Shown in pieces: positions 40,518 through 49,030 of a DNA stretch of 64,000 nt. Position 1 is the first letter of the stretch. The number at the start of each line of letters is the position of its first letter. Origin of the DNA: Pseudomonas sp. CROZ-RG-20F-R04-15. GTDB taxonomy: Bacteria; Pseudomonadota; Gammaproteobacteria; Pseudomonadales; Pseudomonadaceae. Below the pieces are notes generated by a model that saw nothing but the letters and a program-made list of their open reading frames with translations, was not told where the DNA came from and did no database searches. A program made the position numbers and the translations under genes. Location: NCBI RefSeq assembly GCF_022662375.1, contig NZ_JAKNQL010000001.1, positions 558,001 through 622,000 on the forward strand, given 5' to 3'.

Positions 40518-41288
40518 TCAGAGACTGAACCCACCATCCAGCGGAATAATATTCCCGGTCATATAAGCCCCAGCCGTACTCGCCAGACTGATCGCCAACG
40601 CCGCCATCTCCTCTTCACGCCCCCAACGCTTCATCGGAATCAACGCCGTATCCTCAGCCAGCGCCTGCTGATCATTGCCAATATGCTGCGTCATCTTGCT
40701 CGGAAACCTTCCCGGCGCGATCACATTGACGTTGATGTGCTGACTCACCAGCTCCCGCGCCAAAATCCGCGACAGCTGATGCAGGGCGGCTTTACTCGGC
40801 CCATAGGCATACGCCTGCTCACCAAATGAAGAAATCCCCGCCACCGAGCCAATGTTGATGATCCGCGCCGGATTCGCCGCCGAGCCAGCCTTGCGCAACA
40901 GCGGCAAAAACTGCTGGATGCAGGTGAACACCGAAGTCACGTTGAGCTGCATGACCTTTTCCCAGCCCTTGACCGGATAACTCTCCAGCGGTGCGCCCCA
41001 CGTGGTGCCGGCGTTGTTCACCAGAATATCCAGGTGAGTGATCTGCTCGCCCAGTCGTGCGGCCAGCTCCTGTACGCCTTCTTCCGTCGCCAGATTTGCC
41101 GCGATGCCATGACATTTGCCCAAGGCACTGAGTTCTTCGGCGGTTTGATGACACGCTTCGGCGTCGCGCGAGCAGACGTAAACGCGCGCGCCAGCCTCGA
41201 CAAAGGCCTTGGCGATCATTTTGCCGATACCACGGGTGCCGCCGGTCACCAGAGCGGTGCGGCCTTGCAGGGAAAAGTACGGGTGCAT
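40518..41288 (-). CDS. rhlG: Short-chain dehydrogenase RhlG
   Basis: This 256-residue NADPH-binding SDR has TGGTRGIG at 15-22, NNAG at 91-94, catalytic Ser148 and Tyr162-x3-Lys166 (YGPSK). Start (MHPYFSLQGRTALVTGG), length and end (GNIIPLDGGFSL) agree closely with P. aeruginosa RhlG (also 256 residues), a beta-ketoacyl reductase once linked to rhamnolipid synthesis and now considered of uncertain role. No rhlAB genes are present in the window. Confidence 0.93.
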   Translation of the reverse strand: MHPYFSLQGRTALVTGGTRGIGKMIAKAFVEAGARVYVCSRDAEACHQTAEELSALGKCHGIAANLATEEGVQELAARLGEQITHLDILVNNAGTTWGAPLESYPVKGWEKVMQLNVTSVFTCIQQFLPLLRKAGSAANPARIINIGSVAGISSFGEQAYAYGPSKAALHQLSRILARELVSQHINVNVIAPGRFPSKMTQHIGNDQQALAEDTALIPMKRWGREEEMAALAISLASTAGAYMTGNIIPLDGGFSL

Positions 41289-41417
41289 GGCGAGTCCTGA
41301 GGATTAGGGATCAGTACACCCTAGTCGTCAGCCGCAAAAAGCGGAGCCACTATTTTCGAAAGGAATGAGCGGTCATGCGCTGCGGCGGCGACCATCAGTC
41401 GCCACCGCAGAAGGGCA

Positions 41418-41888
41418 TCAGGCCGGGCGAACGCGCAGGGTCAGGCCCTTGAGGAAGTTGCGCAGCAACTGGTCGCCGCACGGGCGGTAGTTGGTGTGGC
41501 CGACCTTGCGGAACAGTGCGCTCAGCTCAGGCTTGGACACCGGGAATTCGGCGGCCTTGAGGATCGCGTGCATGTCGTCTTCTTTCAGTTCGAAGGCCAC
41601 GCGCAGCTTTTTCAGGATGATGTTGTTGGTCACCGGCACTTCGATCGGCTGCGGCGGACGACTTTCGTCCTTGCCACGCTTGAAGATCACCAGACCGTCG
41701 AGGAAGTGTGCGATGACTTCGTCCGGGCAGCGCACGAAACCTTCTTCGTCTTCTTCTTTCTTGTCGAGCCAGGTCACTACGTCGGCGAGCGCTACTTCCA
41801 TGCCGCCGAGCTTGATGATCTCGACAACCTTCTTGTCGCTGATGTCGAGCATGTAGCGCACGCTGCGCAATACGTCGTTATGAATCAT
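41418..41888 (-). CDS. DUF1456 (YehS-like) protein
   Basis: This 156-residue protein consists of two similar DUF1456 repeats: HNDVLRSVRYMLDISDKKVVEIIKLGG at 3-29 and NNIILKKLRVAFELKEDDMHAILKAAEF in the second half. Function is unknown; E. coli YehS has the same layout. It is followed by the pseudouridine synthase gene in the next position upstream on the same strand, 72 bases away. Confidence 0.92.
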   Translation of the reverse strand: MIHNDVLRSVRYMLDISDKKVVEIIKLGGMEVALADVVTWLDKKEEDEEGFVRCPDEVIAHFLDGLVIFKRGKDESRPPQPIEVPVTNNIILKKLRVAFELKEDDMHAILKAAEFPVSKPELSALFRKVGHTNYRPCGDQLLRNFLKGLTLRVRPA

Positions 41889-41960
41889 TTGAGTAATCCT
41901 GATAAGCGTTGTGGGCAGCGCGCAGGCGCGCTGCCGGAATGTGTGGCGGCAGTGGAAGTC

Positions 41961-42671
41961 TTAGAACTTCTCTTTGCCGGACAGGTAGCGCCATTGGCCG
42001 ACCGGGACTTTGCCGATCGAGACGCCGCCGATGCGGATGCGGCGGATGCCGATGACCTTCAGGCCGACCGCTTCGCAGAACTGGGCGATGATGCCGGGCT
42101 GCGGGTTTTTCATGGCGAAGCGCAGCCGGTTTTCGTTCTGCCAGCTGGCCTTGACCGGCGGCAGCTCTTTGCCCTTGTGCGTCAGGCCGTGCTGCAGGCG
42201 ATTGAGGCCGTGGGCGACCATGTCACCTTCGACTTCGACTACGTATTCCTGCTCGATCTTCGCCGCGTCGGCGGTGAGCTTGCGCAGGATTTTCCAGTCC
42301 TGAGTGAACACCAGCAGGCCGCTGGCCTTGGCCTGCAGGTCGGCACTGGCAGTCAGGCGCAGGAAGTGCCCGCGCAACGGGCGTTTGCCGTAGCGGTGTT
42401 CTTCGCTGAGGGTTTCGGCGCTCAGCGATTGCATGGCCGTTTCGATGTCCATGCCGGCTGGCGCGTTGAGCAGGATGGTCACTGGCTCCGGTGCGGTTGC
42501 CTTGGCGTCCTTGTCGAGCTCGACCTTCTGGTCGCCGACCTTGAATTGCGGCTCGTCAATCACTTCGCCGTCCACGGTGACCCAGCCGCCCTCGATGAAC
42601 AGCTCGGCCTCCCGGCGGGAGCAACCGACCAGTTCGATGAGGCGTTTGGAGAGGCGAATCGGGTCAGTCAT
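41961..42671 (-). CDS. rRNA pseudouridine synthase, RsuA/RluF family with S4 domain
   Basis: This 236-residue protein starts at ATG 42669-42671. An N-terminal S4 RNA-binding domain (RLSKRLIELVGCSRREAELFIEGGWVTVDG) is followed by the RsuA-type catalytic domain (LLNAPAG, then SGLLVFTQDWKILRKLT). The usual GRLDxxTxGLL active-site motif is changed here to SADLQAKASGLL: the arginine is missing and two residues are added between the aspartate and the glycine. The target rRNA position cannot be told from sequence. Confidence 0.87.
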   Translation of the reverse strand: MTDPIRLSKRLIELVGCSRREAELFIEGGWVTVDGEVIDEPQFKVGDQKVELDKDAKATAPEPVTILLNAPAGMDIETAMQSLSAETLSEEHRYGKRPLRGHFLRLTASADLQAKASGLLVFTQDWKILRKLTADAAKIEQEYVVEVEGDMVAHGLNRLQHGLTHKGKELPPVKASWQNENRLRFAMKNPQPGIIAQFCEAVGLKVIGIRRIRIGGVSIGKVPVGQWRYLSGKEKF

Positions 42672-42758
42672 GACAGGGCCGTAACAAAAAAGGGGTGGGC
42701 ATTGTACCTGTGTGGCGCCGGTTAAGCCCGGTTCCATTTACAGGCTGTTCACAATTCC

Positions 42759-42846
42759 CTGTGGGAGCCAGCCTGCTGGCGATTGCATCACCGCGGTGTA
42801 TCTGACTGACCGCGGCGCCTGCATCGCGAGCAGGCTCACTCCTACA
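42759..42846. repeat. Degenerate REP pair
   Basis: CTGTGGGAGCCAGCCTGCTG and a right arm ending CTCACTCCTACA show several changes from the consensus, though the inverted layout remains. Confidence 0.8.
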
Positions 42847-42861
42847 TGGGGTTGTGTTGTG

Positions 42862-43335
42862 TCAGCCGTTGCCTGAGCGTTGCTGATTTTGGCGCAAACG
42901 CATGTGCAGCAACGGATACGGCTGGCCCATGCCATCGACCTCCGAGCGGCCGATGACCTCGAAACCCTGCTTGAAGTAAAACCCCAAGGCCTGCGGGTTC
43001 TGTTCGTTGACGTCGAGTTCATCGGCATTCAGATGCTGCATCGCGTAATTCAGCAGTTTCTTGCCCAATCCCTGGCCACGATGATCGGGATCGATAAACA
43101 GCATTTCAATTTTGCCCGCCGCAACACCGGCAAACCCGGTAATGCGCTGATTGGCGTCCTTGGTGCAGATCAACATCACCGCATCCAGATAACGCGTGAG
43201 CACCAGATTGCGCAGCAATTCGATGTAGCTGTCCGGCAGAAAATCATGGGTTGCGCGAACCGAGGCCTCCCAGACCCGGGTCAGTTCCTGATAATCGCTG
43301 AGTTTCGGCGTATGGATGACCGAATGGTGACGCAT
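42862..43335 (-). CDS. GNAT-family N-acetyltransferase
   Basis: This 157-residue GNAT enzyme has the acetyl-CoA loop HRGQGLGKKLL at 85-95 preceded by the strand IEMLFIDPD, and LDVNEQNPQALGFYFKQGFE (about 112-130) as motif B. It resembles the YjaB/PhnO-size single-domain acetyltransferases; the substrate cannot be inferred. It stands alone between a REP pair and a terminator. Confidence 0.92.
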   Translation of the reverse strand: MRHHSVIHTPKLSDYQELTRVWEASVRATHDFLPDSYIELLRNLVLTRYLDAVMLICTKDANQRITGFAGVAAGKIEMLFIDPDHRGQGLGKKLLNYAMQHLNADELDVNEQNPQALGFYFKQGFEVIGRSEVDGMGQPYPLLHMRLRQNQQRSGNG

Positions 43336-43392
43336 GCCCGTCTGCCTCTTGTCCGTTTCAAGGGAGTCCGTCCCCCGCTAAACGATAGCCGT

Positions 43393-43433
43393 AAAAAAGC
43401 CCCGCATCTTGTAAAAAGAGTGGGGCTTTTTGT
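43393..43433. terminator. Terminator upstream of the GNAT gene
   Basis: AAAAAAGCCCC pairs with GGGGCTTTTT across a loop containing CTTGTAAAAAGAG. On the minus strand it can end transcription arriving from rimO. Confidence 0.8.
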
Positions 43434-43454
43434 ATTTGTTGCGGTGTCTGCCTT

Positions 43455-43616
43455 CCCCCTCACCCCAACCCTCTCCCCCAGAGGGGGCGAGGGGAAAGGG
43501 AGCTGATCTTCGTGCTTTTCAAACCTGAGTTCGACCGGATAGCTCAGGTCGATGTACCTCGAAAGAACAACACGGTCAGCTCCCTCTCCCTCTGGGAGAG
43601 GGCAGGGGTGAGGGGC
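43455..43616. repeat. Long imperfect inverted-repeat element (about 160 bp)
   Basis: CCCCTCACCCC, CCTCTCCC and GGGAGCTGA at the left are mirrored by GTCAGCTCCC, GGGAGAGGG and GGGGTGAGGGG at the right, with an inner loop of about 70 bases. It is not of the GTGGGAGCGAGC type and has no coding frame. Short non-autonomous elements of this look occur repeatedly in Pseudomonas intergenic regions. Confidence 0.8.
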
Positions 43617-43624
43617 TTTTGACC

Positions 43625-44962
43625 TTAGATCTGCTCAGCCCACAGATCATATTCGTCAGCATCAGTCACTTTGCACCAGACCTTGTCACCCGGCTTCAAA
43701 TTGCTGCCGTTATCGATAAACACATTGCCATCGATTTCCGGCGCATCGAAGAAGCAGCGGCCAACCGCGCCTTGCTCGTCGACTTCGTCTACCAGCACTT
43801 CGATCTCACGGCCAATACGCATTTGCAGACGCGCCGAGCTGATCGCTTGCTGGTGCGCCATGAAGCGATCCCAACGGTCCTGCTTGACCTCGTCCGGAAC
43901 AATCTCCAGATCCAGATCATTGGCCGGTGCGCCTTCAACCGGCGAGTACTGGAAGCAGCCGACGCGGTCGAGCTGCGCTTCGGTCAGCCAGTTCAACAGG
44001 TACTGGAAGTCTTCTTCGGTTTCGCCCGGGAAGCCGACGATGAAGGTCGAACGGATGATCAGGTCCGGGCAGATTTCGCGCCAGTTCTTGATGCGCGCCA
44101 GGGTCTTGTCTTCGAACGCCGGGCGTTTCATCGACTTCAACACTTTCGGGCTGGCGTGCTGGAACGGGATGTCCAGGTACGGCAGGATCTTGCCGGCGGC
44201 CATCAGCGGGATCAGCTCGTCAACGTGCGGGTACGGGTAAACGTAGTGCAGACGGACCCAGACGCCGAGGGTGCTCAGGGCTTCGCAGAGTTCGGTCATG
44301 CGGGTTTTCACCGGCGCGCCGTTCCAGAAACCGGTGCGGTATTTCACGTCAACGCCGTAAGCGCTGGTGTCTTGCGAGATCACCAACAGCTCTTTAACGC
44401 CGGACTTGACCAGGCGCTGTGCTTCGTCGAGTACATCACCGACCGGACGGCTGACCAGTTTGCCGCGCATCGACGGGATGATGCAGAACGAGCAGCTGTG
44501 GTTGCAGCCTTCGGAAATCTTCAGGTAGGCGTAGTGGCGCGGAGTCAGCTTGATGCCTTGCGGCGGCACCAGGTCGATCAGCGGGTTGTGATCTTTACGC
44601 GGCGGTACGACTTCGTGCACGGCGTTGACCACTTGCTCGTACTGCTGCGGACCGGTCACAGCCAGCACGCTCGGGTGTACGTTGCGGATATTGCCTTCTT
44701 CCACGCCCATGCAGCCGGTGACGATGACCTTGCCGTTTTCCTTGATCGCTTCGCCGATCACTTCCAAAGACTCAGCTTTGGCCGAATCGATGAAACCGCA
44801 GGTGTTGACCACGACCACGTCGGCGTCCTGATAAGTGGACACCACGTCATAGCCTTCCATGCGCAGCTGGGTCAGGATGCGCTCGGAGTCGACCAGTGCT
44901 TTCGGGCAACCCAGAGATACAAAGCCAACCTTTGGATTGGCCGGCGCAGGAGTGGTGGACAT
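43625..44962 (-). CDS. rimO: Ribosomal protein S12 methylthiotransferase RimO
   Basis: This 445-residue radical-SAM enzyme methylthiolates an aspartate of ribosomal protein S12. An N-terminal UPF0004 domain has cysteines 19, 55 and 84 for the auxiliary cluster; radical-SAM CxxxCxxC is Cys153, Cys157 and Cys160 (CNHSCSFC); a C-terminal TRAM domain follows. Length matches E. coli RimO (441). It ends just before the long inverted repeat at 43455-43616. Confidence 0.98.
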   Translation of the reverse strand: MSTTPAPANPKVGFVSLGCPKALVDSERILTQLRMEGYDVVSTYQDADVVVVNTCGFIDSAKAESLEVIGEAIKENGKVIVTGCMGVEEGNIRNVHPSVLAVTGPQQYEQVVNAVHEVVPPRKDHNPLIDLVPPQGIKLTPRHYAYLKISEGCNHSCSFCIIPSMRGKLVSRPVGDVLDEAQRLVKSGVKELLVISQDTSAYGVDVKYRTGFWNGAPVKTRMTELCEALSTLGVWVRLHYVYPYPHVDELIPLMAAGKILPYLDIPFQHASPKVLKSMKRPAFEDKTLARIKNWREICPDLIIRSTFIVGFPGETEEDFQYLLNWLTEAQLDRVGCFQYSPVEGAPANDLDLEIVPDEVKQDRWDRFMAHQQAISSARLQMRIGREIEVLVDEVDEQGAVGRCFFDAPEIDGNVFIDNGSNLKPGDKVWCKVTDADEYDLWAEQI

Positions 44963-45252
44963 GTCTAACCTCGGTATTTTGTGACATCGCTTTCTGGGTG
45001 CGAAAGCCGACGGACGGGCGCTTAGGGCGCGCCTCTGATCAAAAAGTGCGCAATTCTAGCGGCGGGCAACGCACTTGACCAGCTTTATGCAGGGAAATAC
45101 GACGAGTGCTGCGCTATGCTTCGCGCCGTTGAGCTTTACCAATTTTTTACAGTCAACAAAACGTCTGTAACAACAGGTAAAACAGCGCATGCTGCACCAC
45201 AAAGCATAGTGCTTCATTCAAAGAAGCCGGTTCTGAGAAGTAGGAGTGTTGG

Positions 45253-47154
45253 ATGGGTCAGGCAAGTAGTCATGCGGCAGGCGCCGAGGGTTCGGCCACC
45301 AAGCCGCTGAGCATGCTGGTCGCGGCGGTCGGGGTAGTTTACGGCGACATTGGCACGAGCCCGTTGTACACCCTCAAAGAAGTGTTTTCCGGCGGTTACG
45401 GCGTTCCGGTCAACCACGACGGCGTGCTAGGTATTCTGTCGTTGATCTTCTGGTCGCTGATCTGGGTCGTGTCGATCAAATACATGATGTTCGTGCTGCG
45501 CGCCGACAACCAGGGCGAGGGCGGCATCATGGCGCTCACCGCACTGGCACGGCGAGCGGCGGGGCATCGCAAGAAGCTGCGCTCGTTGCTGGTGGTGTGC
45601 GGGCTGATCGGTGCTGCGCTGTTTTACGGCGACAGCATGATCACCCCGGCGATTTCAGTATTGTCGGCCATTGAAGGTTTGGGGCTGGCATTCGATGGCA
45701 TCGACCATTGGGTGGTGCCGCTGTCGCTGGTGGTGTTGGTCGGACTGTTTCTGATCCAGCGCCACGGTACGGCGCGGATTGGCATCCTGTTCGGGCCGAT
45801 CATGGTCACCTGGTTCCTCGTCCTCGGCGCCCTCGGTGTGTATGGCATCAGCCACACGCCGGAAGTGCTGCATGCGATGAATCCTGCGTGGGCGGTGCGT
45901 TTCTTCACCGTGCACCCAGGCATGGGCGTGGCAATCCTCGGCGCTGTGGTGCTGGCGCTGACCGGTGCCGAAGCGCTGTACGCGGACATGGGCCACTTCG
46001 GCCGCAAGCCGATTGCCCGCGCGTGGTTCATCCTGGTATTGCCAGCACTGGTGCTGAATTACTTCGGTCAGGGCGCCTTGCTGCTGGACAACCCGGAAGC
46101 GGCGCGCAACCCGTTCTATCTGCTGGCACCGAGCTGGGCGCTGATTCCACTCGTTGGTTTGTCGACGCTGGCCACGGTGATCGCTTCGCAAGCAGTGATT
46201 TCCGGCGCGTTCTCCCTGACGCGTCAGGCGATTCAGCTCGGTTACATTCCGCGTATGTACATCCAGCACACCTCCAGCGACGAGCAGGGCCAGATCTACA
46301 TTGGCGCGGTGAACTGGGCGCTGATGGTCGGCGTGGTGCTGCTGGTGCTGGGCTTCGAATCCTCCGGCGCACTGGCTTCTGCCTACGGCGTGGCGGTGAC
46401 TGGCACCATGCTGATGACCACCATTCTGGTGTCGGCGGTGATGCTGCTGCTGTGGAAATGGCCGCCGATCCTCGCGGTGCCGGTGCTGATTGGCTTCCTG
46501 TTGGTGGACGGTCTGTACTTCGCCGCCAACGTGCCGAAGATCGTTCAGGGCGGCGCCTTCCCGGTGATCGCCGGTATCGCGCTGTTCGTGCTGATGACCA
46601 CCTGGAAGCGCGGTAAGCAACTGCTGGTGGAGCGCCTCGACGAAGGTGCGCTGCCGCTGCCGATCTTCATCAGCAGCATTCGCGTGCAACCGCCGCATCG
46701 GGTGCAGGGCACCGCCGTGTTCCTTACCGCGCGCTCCGACGCCGTGCCGCATGCGCTGTTGCACAACCTGCTGCACAACCAGGTGCTGCATGAGCAAGTG
46801 GTGTTGCTGACGGTGGTCTACGAAGACATCCCGCGTGTACCGCCATCGCGACGCTTCGAAGTGGAAGCGCACGGGGAGGGCTTCTTCCGGGTGATCCTGC
46901 ACTTCGGCTTCACCGACGAGCCGGACGTGCCGCAGGCACTGAAGCTGTGTCATCTGGATGATCTGGATTTCAGCCCGATGCGCACGACTTACTTCCTCAG
47001 CCGAGAAACGGTGATTGCCTCGAAGCTTGAGGGCATGGCGCGTTGGCGTGAAGCGCTGTTTGCGTTCATGTTGAAGAATGCCAATGGGAACTTGAGGTTC
47101 TTCAATTTGCCGTTGAACCGGGTGATTGAGTTGGGGACGCAGGTGGAGATGTAA
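45253..47154 (+). CDS. kup: Low-affinity potassium uptake protein Kup
   Basis: This 633-residue Kup/HAK/KT potassium:proton symporter has about 12 membrane helices (from [19 protein letters not shown] at residue 18 on) and a cytoplasmic C-terminal domain of about 180 residues. [14 protein letters not shown] and [14 protein letters not shown] are family marks. AGTAGGAG is 6 bases before ATG 45253. Terminator at 47170-47209. Confidence 0.98.
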   Translation: MGQASSHAAGAEGSATKPLSMLVAAVGVVYGDIGTSPLYTLKEVFSGGYGVPVNHDGVLGILSLIFWSLIWVVSIKYMMFVLRADNQGEGGIMALTALARRAAGHRKKLRSLLVVCGLIGAALFYGDSMITPAISVLSAIEGLGLAFDGIDHWVVPLSLVVLVGLFLIQRHGTARIGILFGPIMVTWFLVLGALGVYGISHTPEVLHAMNPAWAVRFFTVHPGMGVAILGAVVLALTGAEALYADMGHFGRKPIARAWFILVLPALVLNYFGQGALLLDNPEAARNPFYLLAPSWALIPLVGLSTLATVIASQAVISGAFSLTRQAIQLGYIPRMYIQHTSSDEQGQIYIGAVNWALMVGVVLLVLGFESSGALASAYGVAVTGTMLMTTILVSAVMLLLWKWPPILAVPVLIGFLLVDGLYFAANVPKIVQGGAFPVIAGIALFVLMTTWKRGKQLLVERLDEGALPLPIFISSIRVQPPHRVQGTAVFLTARSDAVPHALLHNLLHNQVLHEQVVLLTVVYEDIPRVPPSRRFEVEAHGEGFFRVILHFGFTDEPDVPQALKLCHLDDLDFSPMRTTYFLSRETVIASKLEGMARWREALFAFMLKNANGNLRFFNLPLNRVIELGTQVEM

Positions 47155-47169
47155 GCCTGACCTCAACTG

Positions 47170-47209
47170 AAAAGCCCTCGTCAGCCTTGTGGTTGGCGGG
47201 GGCTTTTTT
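47170..47209 (+). terminator. Terminator after kup
   Basis: AAAAGCCCTCGTCAGCC pairs imperfectly with GGTTGGCGGGGGCTTTTTT. Confidence 0.88.
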
Positions 47210-47330
47210 GTGGGCGTCTGGTCGAGCTGGTATTTGGTCGGTGGCTGGAAACAGGAAGTTGCACTGTGTTTAATTCAACGCAATACTCTGTGCATTATTG
47301 TGCTAATCAGCAAGTGAGTGAGAGGTAGTT

Positions 47331-47621
47331 ATGACGGCATTACTAGAACGTGCTGACCAGGCAATTTCCGTCACTGCCATGGTCAGGAGCTTCAGTGCGA
47401 AGCTCAAGGAAATCTCCAGTCGTGCAACTGAGCGTTTGGTTATCTTCAAAGACAATCAACCGGCCGCTGTCATCATCAATGTGCAGGCCTATCAAGAGAT
47501 GCTGGATGAACTCGAGAACCTGCGCATCGAAGCGGCAGCCCGGGAGAGATTGATCAATTTTGATCCGGCCCAAGCGGTCAGCCATGACGATATGCGGGCC
47601 AGGTATGCCAGGAAGGACTAA
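47331..47621 (+). CDS. Phd/YefM-type antitoxin
   Basis: This 96-residue protein has an N-terminal DNA-binding and dimerisation part of the Phd/YefM family (SVTAMVRSFSAKLKEISSRATERLVIFKDNQPAAVIINVQAYQEM) and a charged C-terminus that would wrap the toxin. It precedes the toxin gene by 11 bases, as in autoregulated type II pairs. The AT-richer promoter region just upstream probably holds its operator. Confidence 0.9.
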   Translation: MTALLERADQAISVTAMVRSFSAKLKEISSRATERLVIFKDNQPAAVIINVQAYQEMLDELENLRIEAAARERLINFDPAQAVSHDDMRARYARKD

Positions 47622-47632
47622 AGGAGTGCTGG

Positions 47633-47920
47633 ATGGTTTGGGGAGTGATTTATCATCCGGAAGTCCAAGGGGATCTGGATCAACTGGGATCTGCGGCAGC
47701 CAACCGGATTCTTGATGTCATTGAAGAGCGGATTATTAATGGTGAGCCAGACAAGTCTGGTAAACCGCTCAGAGCCAGCCTTGCCGGATGTCGCAGGATT
47801 CGCACGGGCGACACGCGCATTGTTTATCGGGTCAATGGCAGGGCGATTCAGGTGTTGATCGTCGCAGTTGGGGTGCGGCGAGATGAAGAGGTTTACGACG
47901 CCGCCGAGCGTCGAATCTGA
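47633..47920 (+). CDS. RelE/ParE-superfamily toxin
   Basis: This 95-residue toxin of the RelE/ParE fold has an N-terminal helix pair (HPEVQGDLDQLGSAAANRILDVIEERI), then KPLRASLAGCRRIRTGDTRIVYRVNG and VLIVAVGVRRDEEVYDAAERR, typical of RelE-type mRNA interferases. It forms a two-gene operon with the preceding antitoxin. Confidence 0.92.
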   Translation: MVWGVIYHPEVQGDLDQLGSAAANRILDVIEERIINGEPDKSGKPLRASLAGCRRIRTGDTRIVYRVNGRAIQVLIVAVGVRRDEEVYDAAERRI

Positions 47921-47947
47921 TCAATGTGTCGAACCCAATTAAAAGAT

Positions 47948-47985
47948 AGCCCTCGCCGGTTTTTCAACTGGCGGGGGCTTTTTTG
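47948..47985. terminator. Terminator after the toxin gene
   Basis: AGCCCTCGCC...GGCGGGGGCT followed by six T. The convergent DUF3077 gene ends 12 bases away. Confidence 0.85.
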
Positions 47986-47996
47986 TGCCTGCGCTT

Positions 47997-48308
47997 TTAC
48001 ATGCTCTCGGGTGCATCTAATTCAGATTCAGCCTTTGTTCGCGGAGGACGAGGAGTCAGTGTCTGAATCACATCATCAAGCAAAGCCTTGCCCATGAGTG
48101 TGAGGTAATGCGCAGCCCAGGCGTGGCGGTCGGTGTCTCTGATGAAAGCAGCATCCTCGGCGAAGGATTTCGCGAGGTGCAGCAGGTCGGAGGATTGGGA
48201 CAAGGCATCGATGATCGGGATGCCGGAGCGGACGTTGAAGAACGCATGATCCGCGTTGTAGAGGAAAGGGGTGAAGACGATGGTTTTAAGATCAGATGGA
48301 TTGTTCAT
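47997..48308 (-). CDS. DUF3077 (DUF6124-like) protein
   Basis: This 103-residue protein starts at ATG 48306-48308; the upstream open frame is the structured leader. The core FFNVRSGIPIIDALSQSSDLLHLAKSFAED matches the DUF3077 pattern (F-VR-GI/VP---AL--AS-LL--A). These genes are abundant and paralogous in fluorescent pseudomonads; the function is unknown. GGGAACTGAC precedes the start. Confidence 0.82.
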   Translation of the reverse strand: MNNPSDLKTIVFTPFLYNADHAFFNVRSGIPIIDALSQSSDLLHLAKSFAEDAAFIRDTDRHAWAAHYLTLMGKALLDDVIQTLTPRPPRTKAESELDAPESM

Positions 48309-48361
48309 TGTCAGTTCCCTTGATTTCGAGAGCTGCCGCATCCGATACCAAGCGAATGGGT

Positions 48362-48500
48362 GGCAGCTGTGCGCAGGTTGGTAAACCGGGGAATCAAGGA
48401 AACCGGCACGCCCGAAAGCGTCCCACGCACAGCTGCCATAACACAGGGGCTCGGGCGGGATAACGCCTGAGTCGTGTCGGGTGCGCTGTTGCGCCTTATT
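48362..48500 (-). promoter_or_regulatory. Structured leader upstream of the DUF3077 gene
   Basis: A perfect 12-bp inverted repeat (GGCAGCTGTGCG at 48362-48373 and its complement at 48426-48437) encloses two short hairpins, GGTT-GGTA-AACC and ACGC-CCGAAA-GCGT. It is followed further upstream by CTCGGGCG/CGCCTGAG (48450-48471) and GGTGCGC-TGTT-GCGCC (48479-48494). Together they form a branched fold about 50 bases before the start codon. No protein frame is convincing here. The remaining bases up to 48750 show nothing I can assign. Confidence 0.55.
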
Positions 48501-48750
48501 CCACCGGGTTACCAAGCCCGATCGCTGAATGGGTCAGCGACGTCCGGAGAGTATCCCGTGAAAAAACAGCGCAATAGGGCAGTAAGCCGCTCCAACGTGA
48601 GTTTCGGAGTTTGCCTACAAGGTCTGTGGGCGTCATCTGATATTGCGAGACCAGAAGTAAACGAAACTAAACGTTGCTGGCGGTTTTGCGGGTATTTGTT
48701 CAGCAGAGGAATGAGTGTGGAGTTGACGATTCGATAATGCCAATTAAGCA

Positions 48751-48790
48751 GGTGTCCACGTTTTATGGAATGTGGACACTTGGTTTTTTT
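48751..48790 (+). terminator. Hairpin with T-run in the 48.3-49.0 kb gap
   Basis: GTGTCCAC and GTGGACAC flank a 12-base loop and are followed, after a two-base gap, by a T-rich tail. No + strand gene in front of it is recognised. Confidence 0.7.
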
Positions 48791-48856
48791 AGCTTCCTGA
48801 AGAGTCAAGAGATTTGCGAGCCTTGGCACAAAACTGCTGAATCCAGCGCAATTCCC

Positions 48857-48948
48857 CTGTGGGAGCGAGCCTGCTCGCGAAGGCGTAGTGTCAGTCGGCG
48901 AATCTGTAAACTGACCCACCGCTTTCGCGAGCAGGCTCGCTCCCACAG
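48857..48948. repeat. REP pair before acvB terminator
   Basis: CTGTGGGAGCGAGCCTGCTC and its inverted partner, 42 bases apart. Confidence 0.93.
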
Positions 48949-48973
48949 GGGATTTAGGTGGCAGCTGGAATGT

Positions 48974-49014
48974 AAAAAGCCCCCGCAACTGCGAAGTTGC
49001 GGGGGCTTTTTTTT
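48974..49014. terminator. Terminator after acvB
   Basis: AAAAAGCCCCCGCAACT pairs with AGTTGCGGGGGCTTTTT; it is symmetric and serves mprF-acvB on the minus strand. Confidence 0.92.
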
Positions 49015-49030
49015 GGTGGGGCGTTTCAGA

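Noticed and set aside
48474..48737. 87-codon + strand frame in the gap before the hairpin
   Set aside because: No ribosome site or family resemblance; it overlaps the hairpins of the DUF3077 leader on the other strand.
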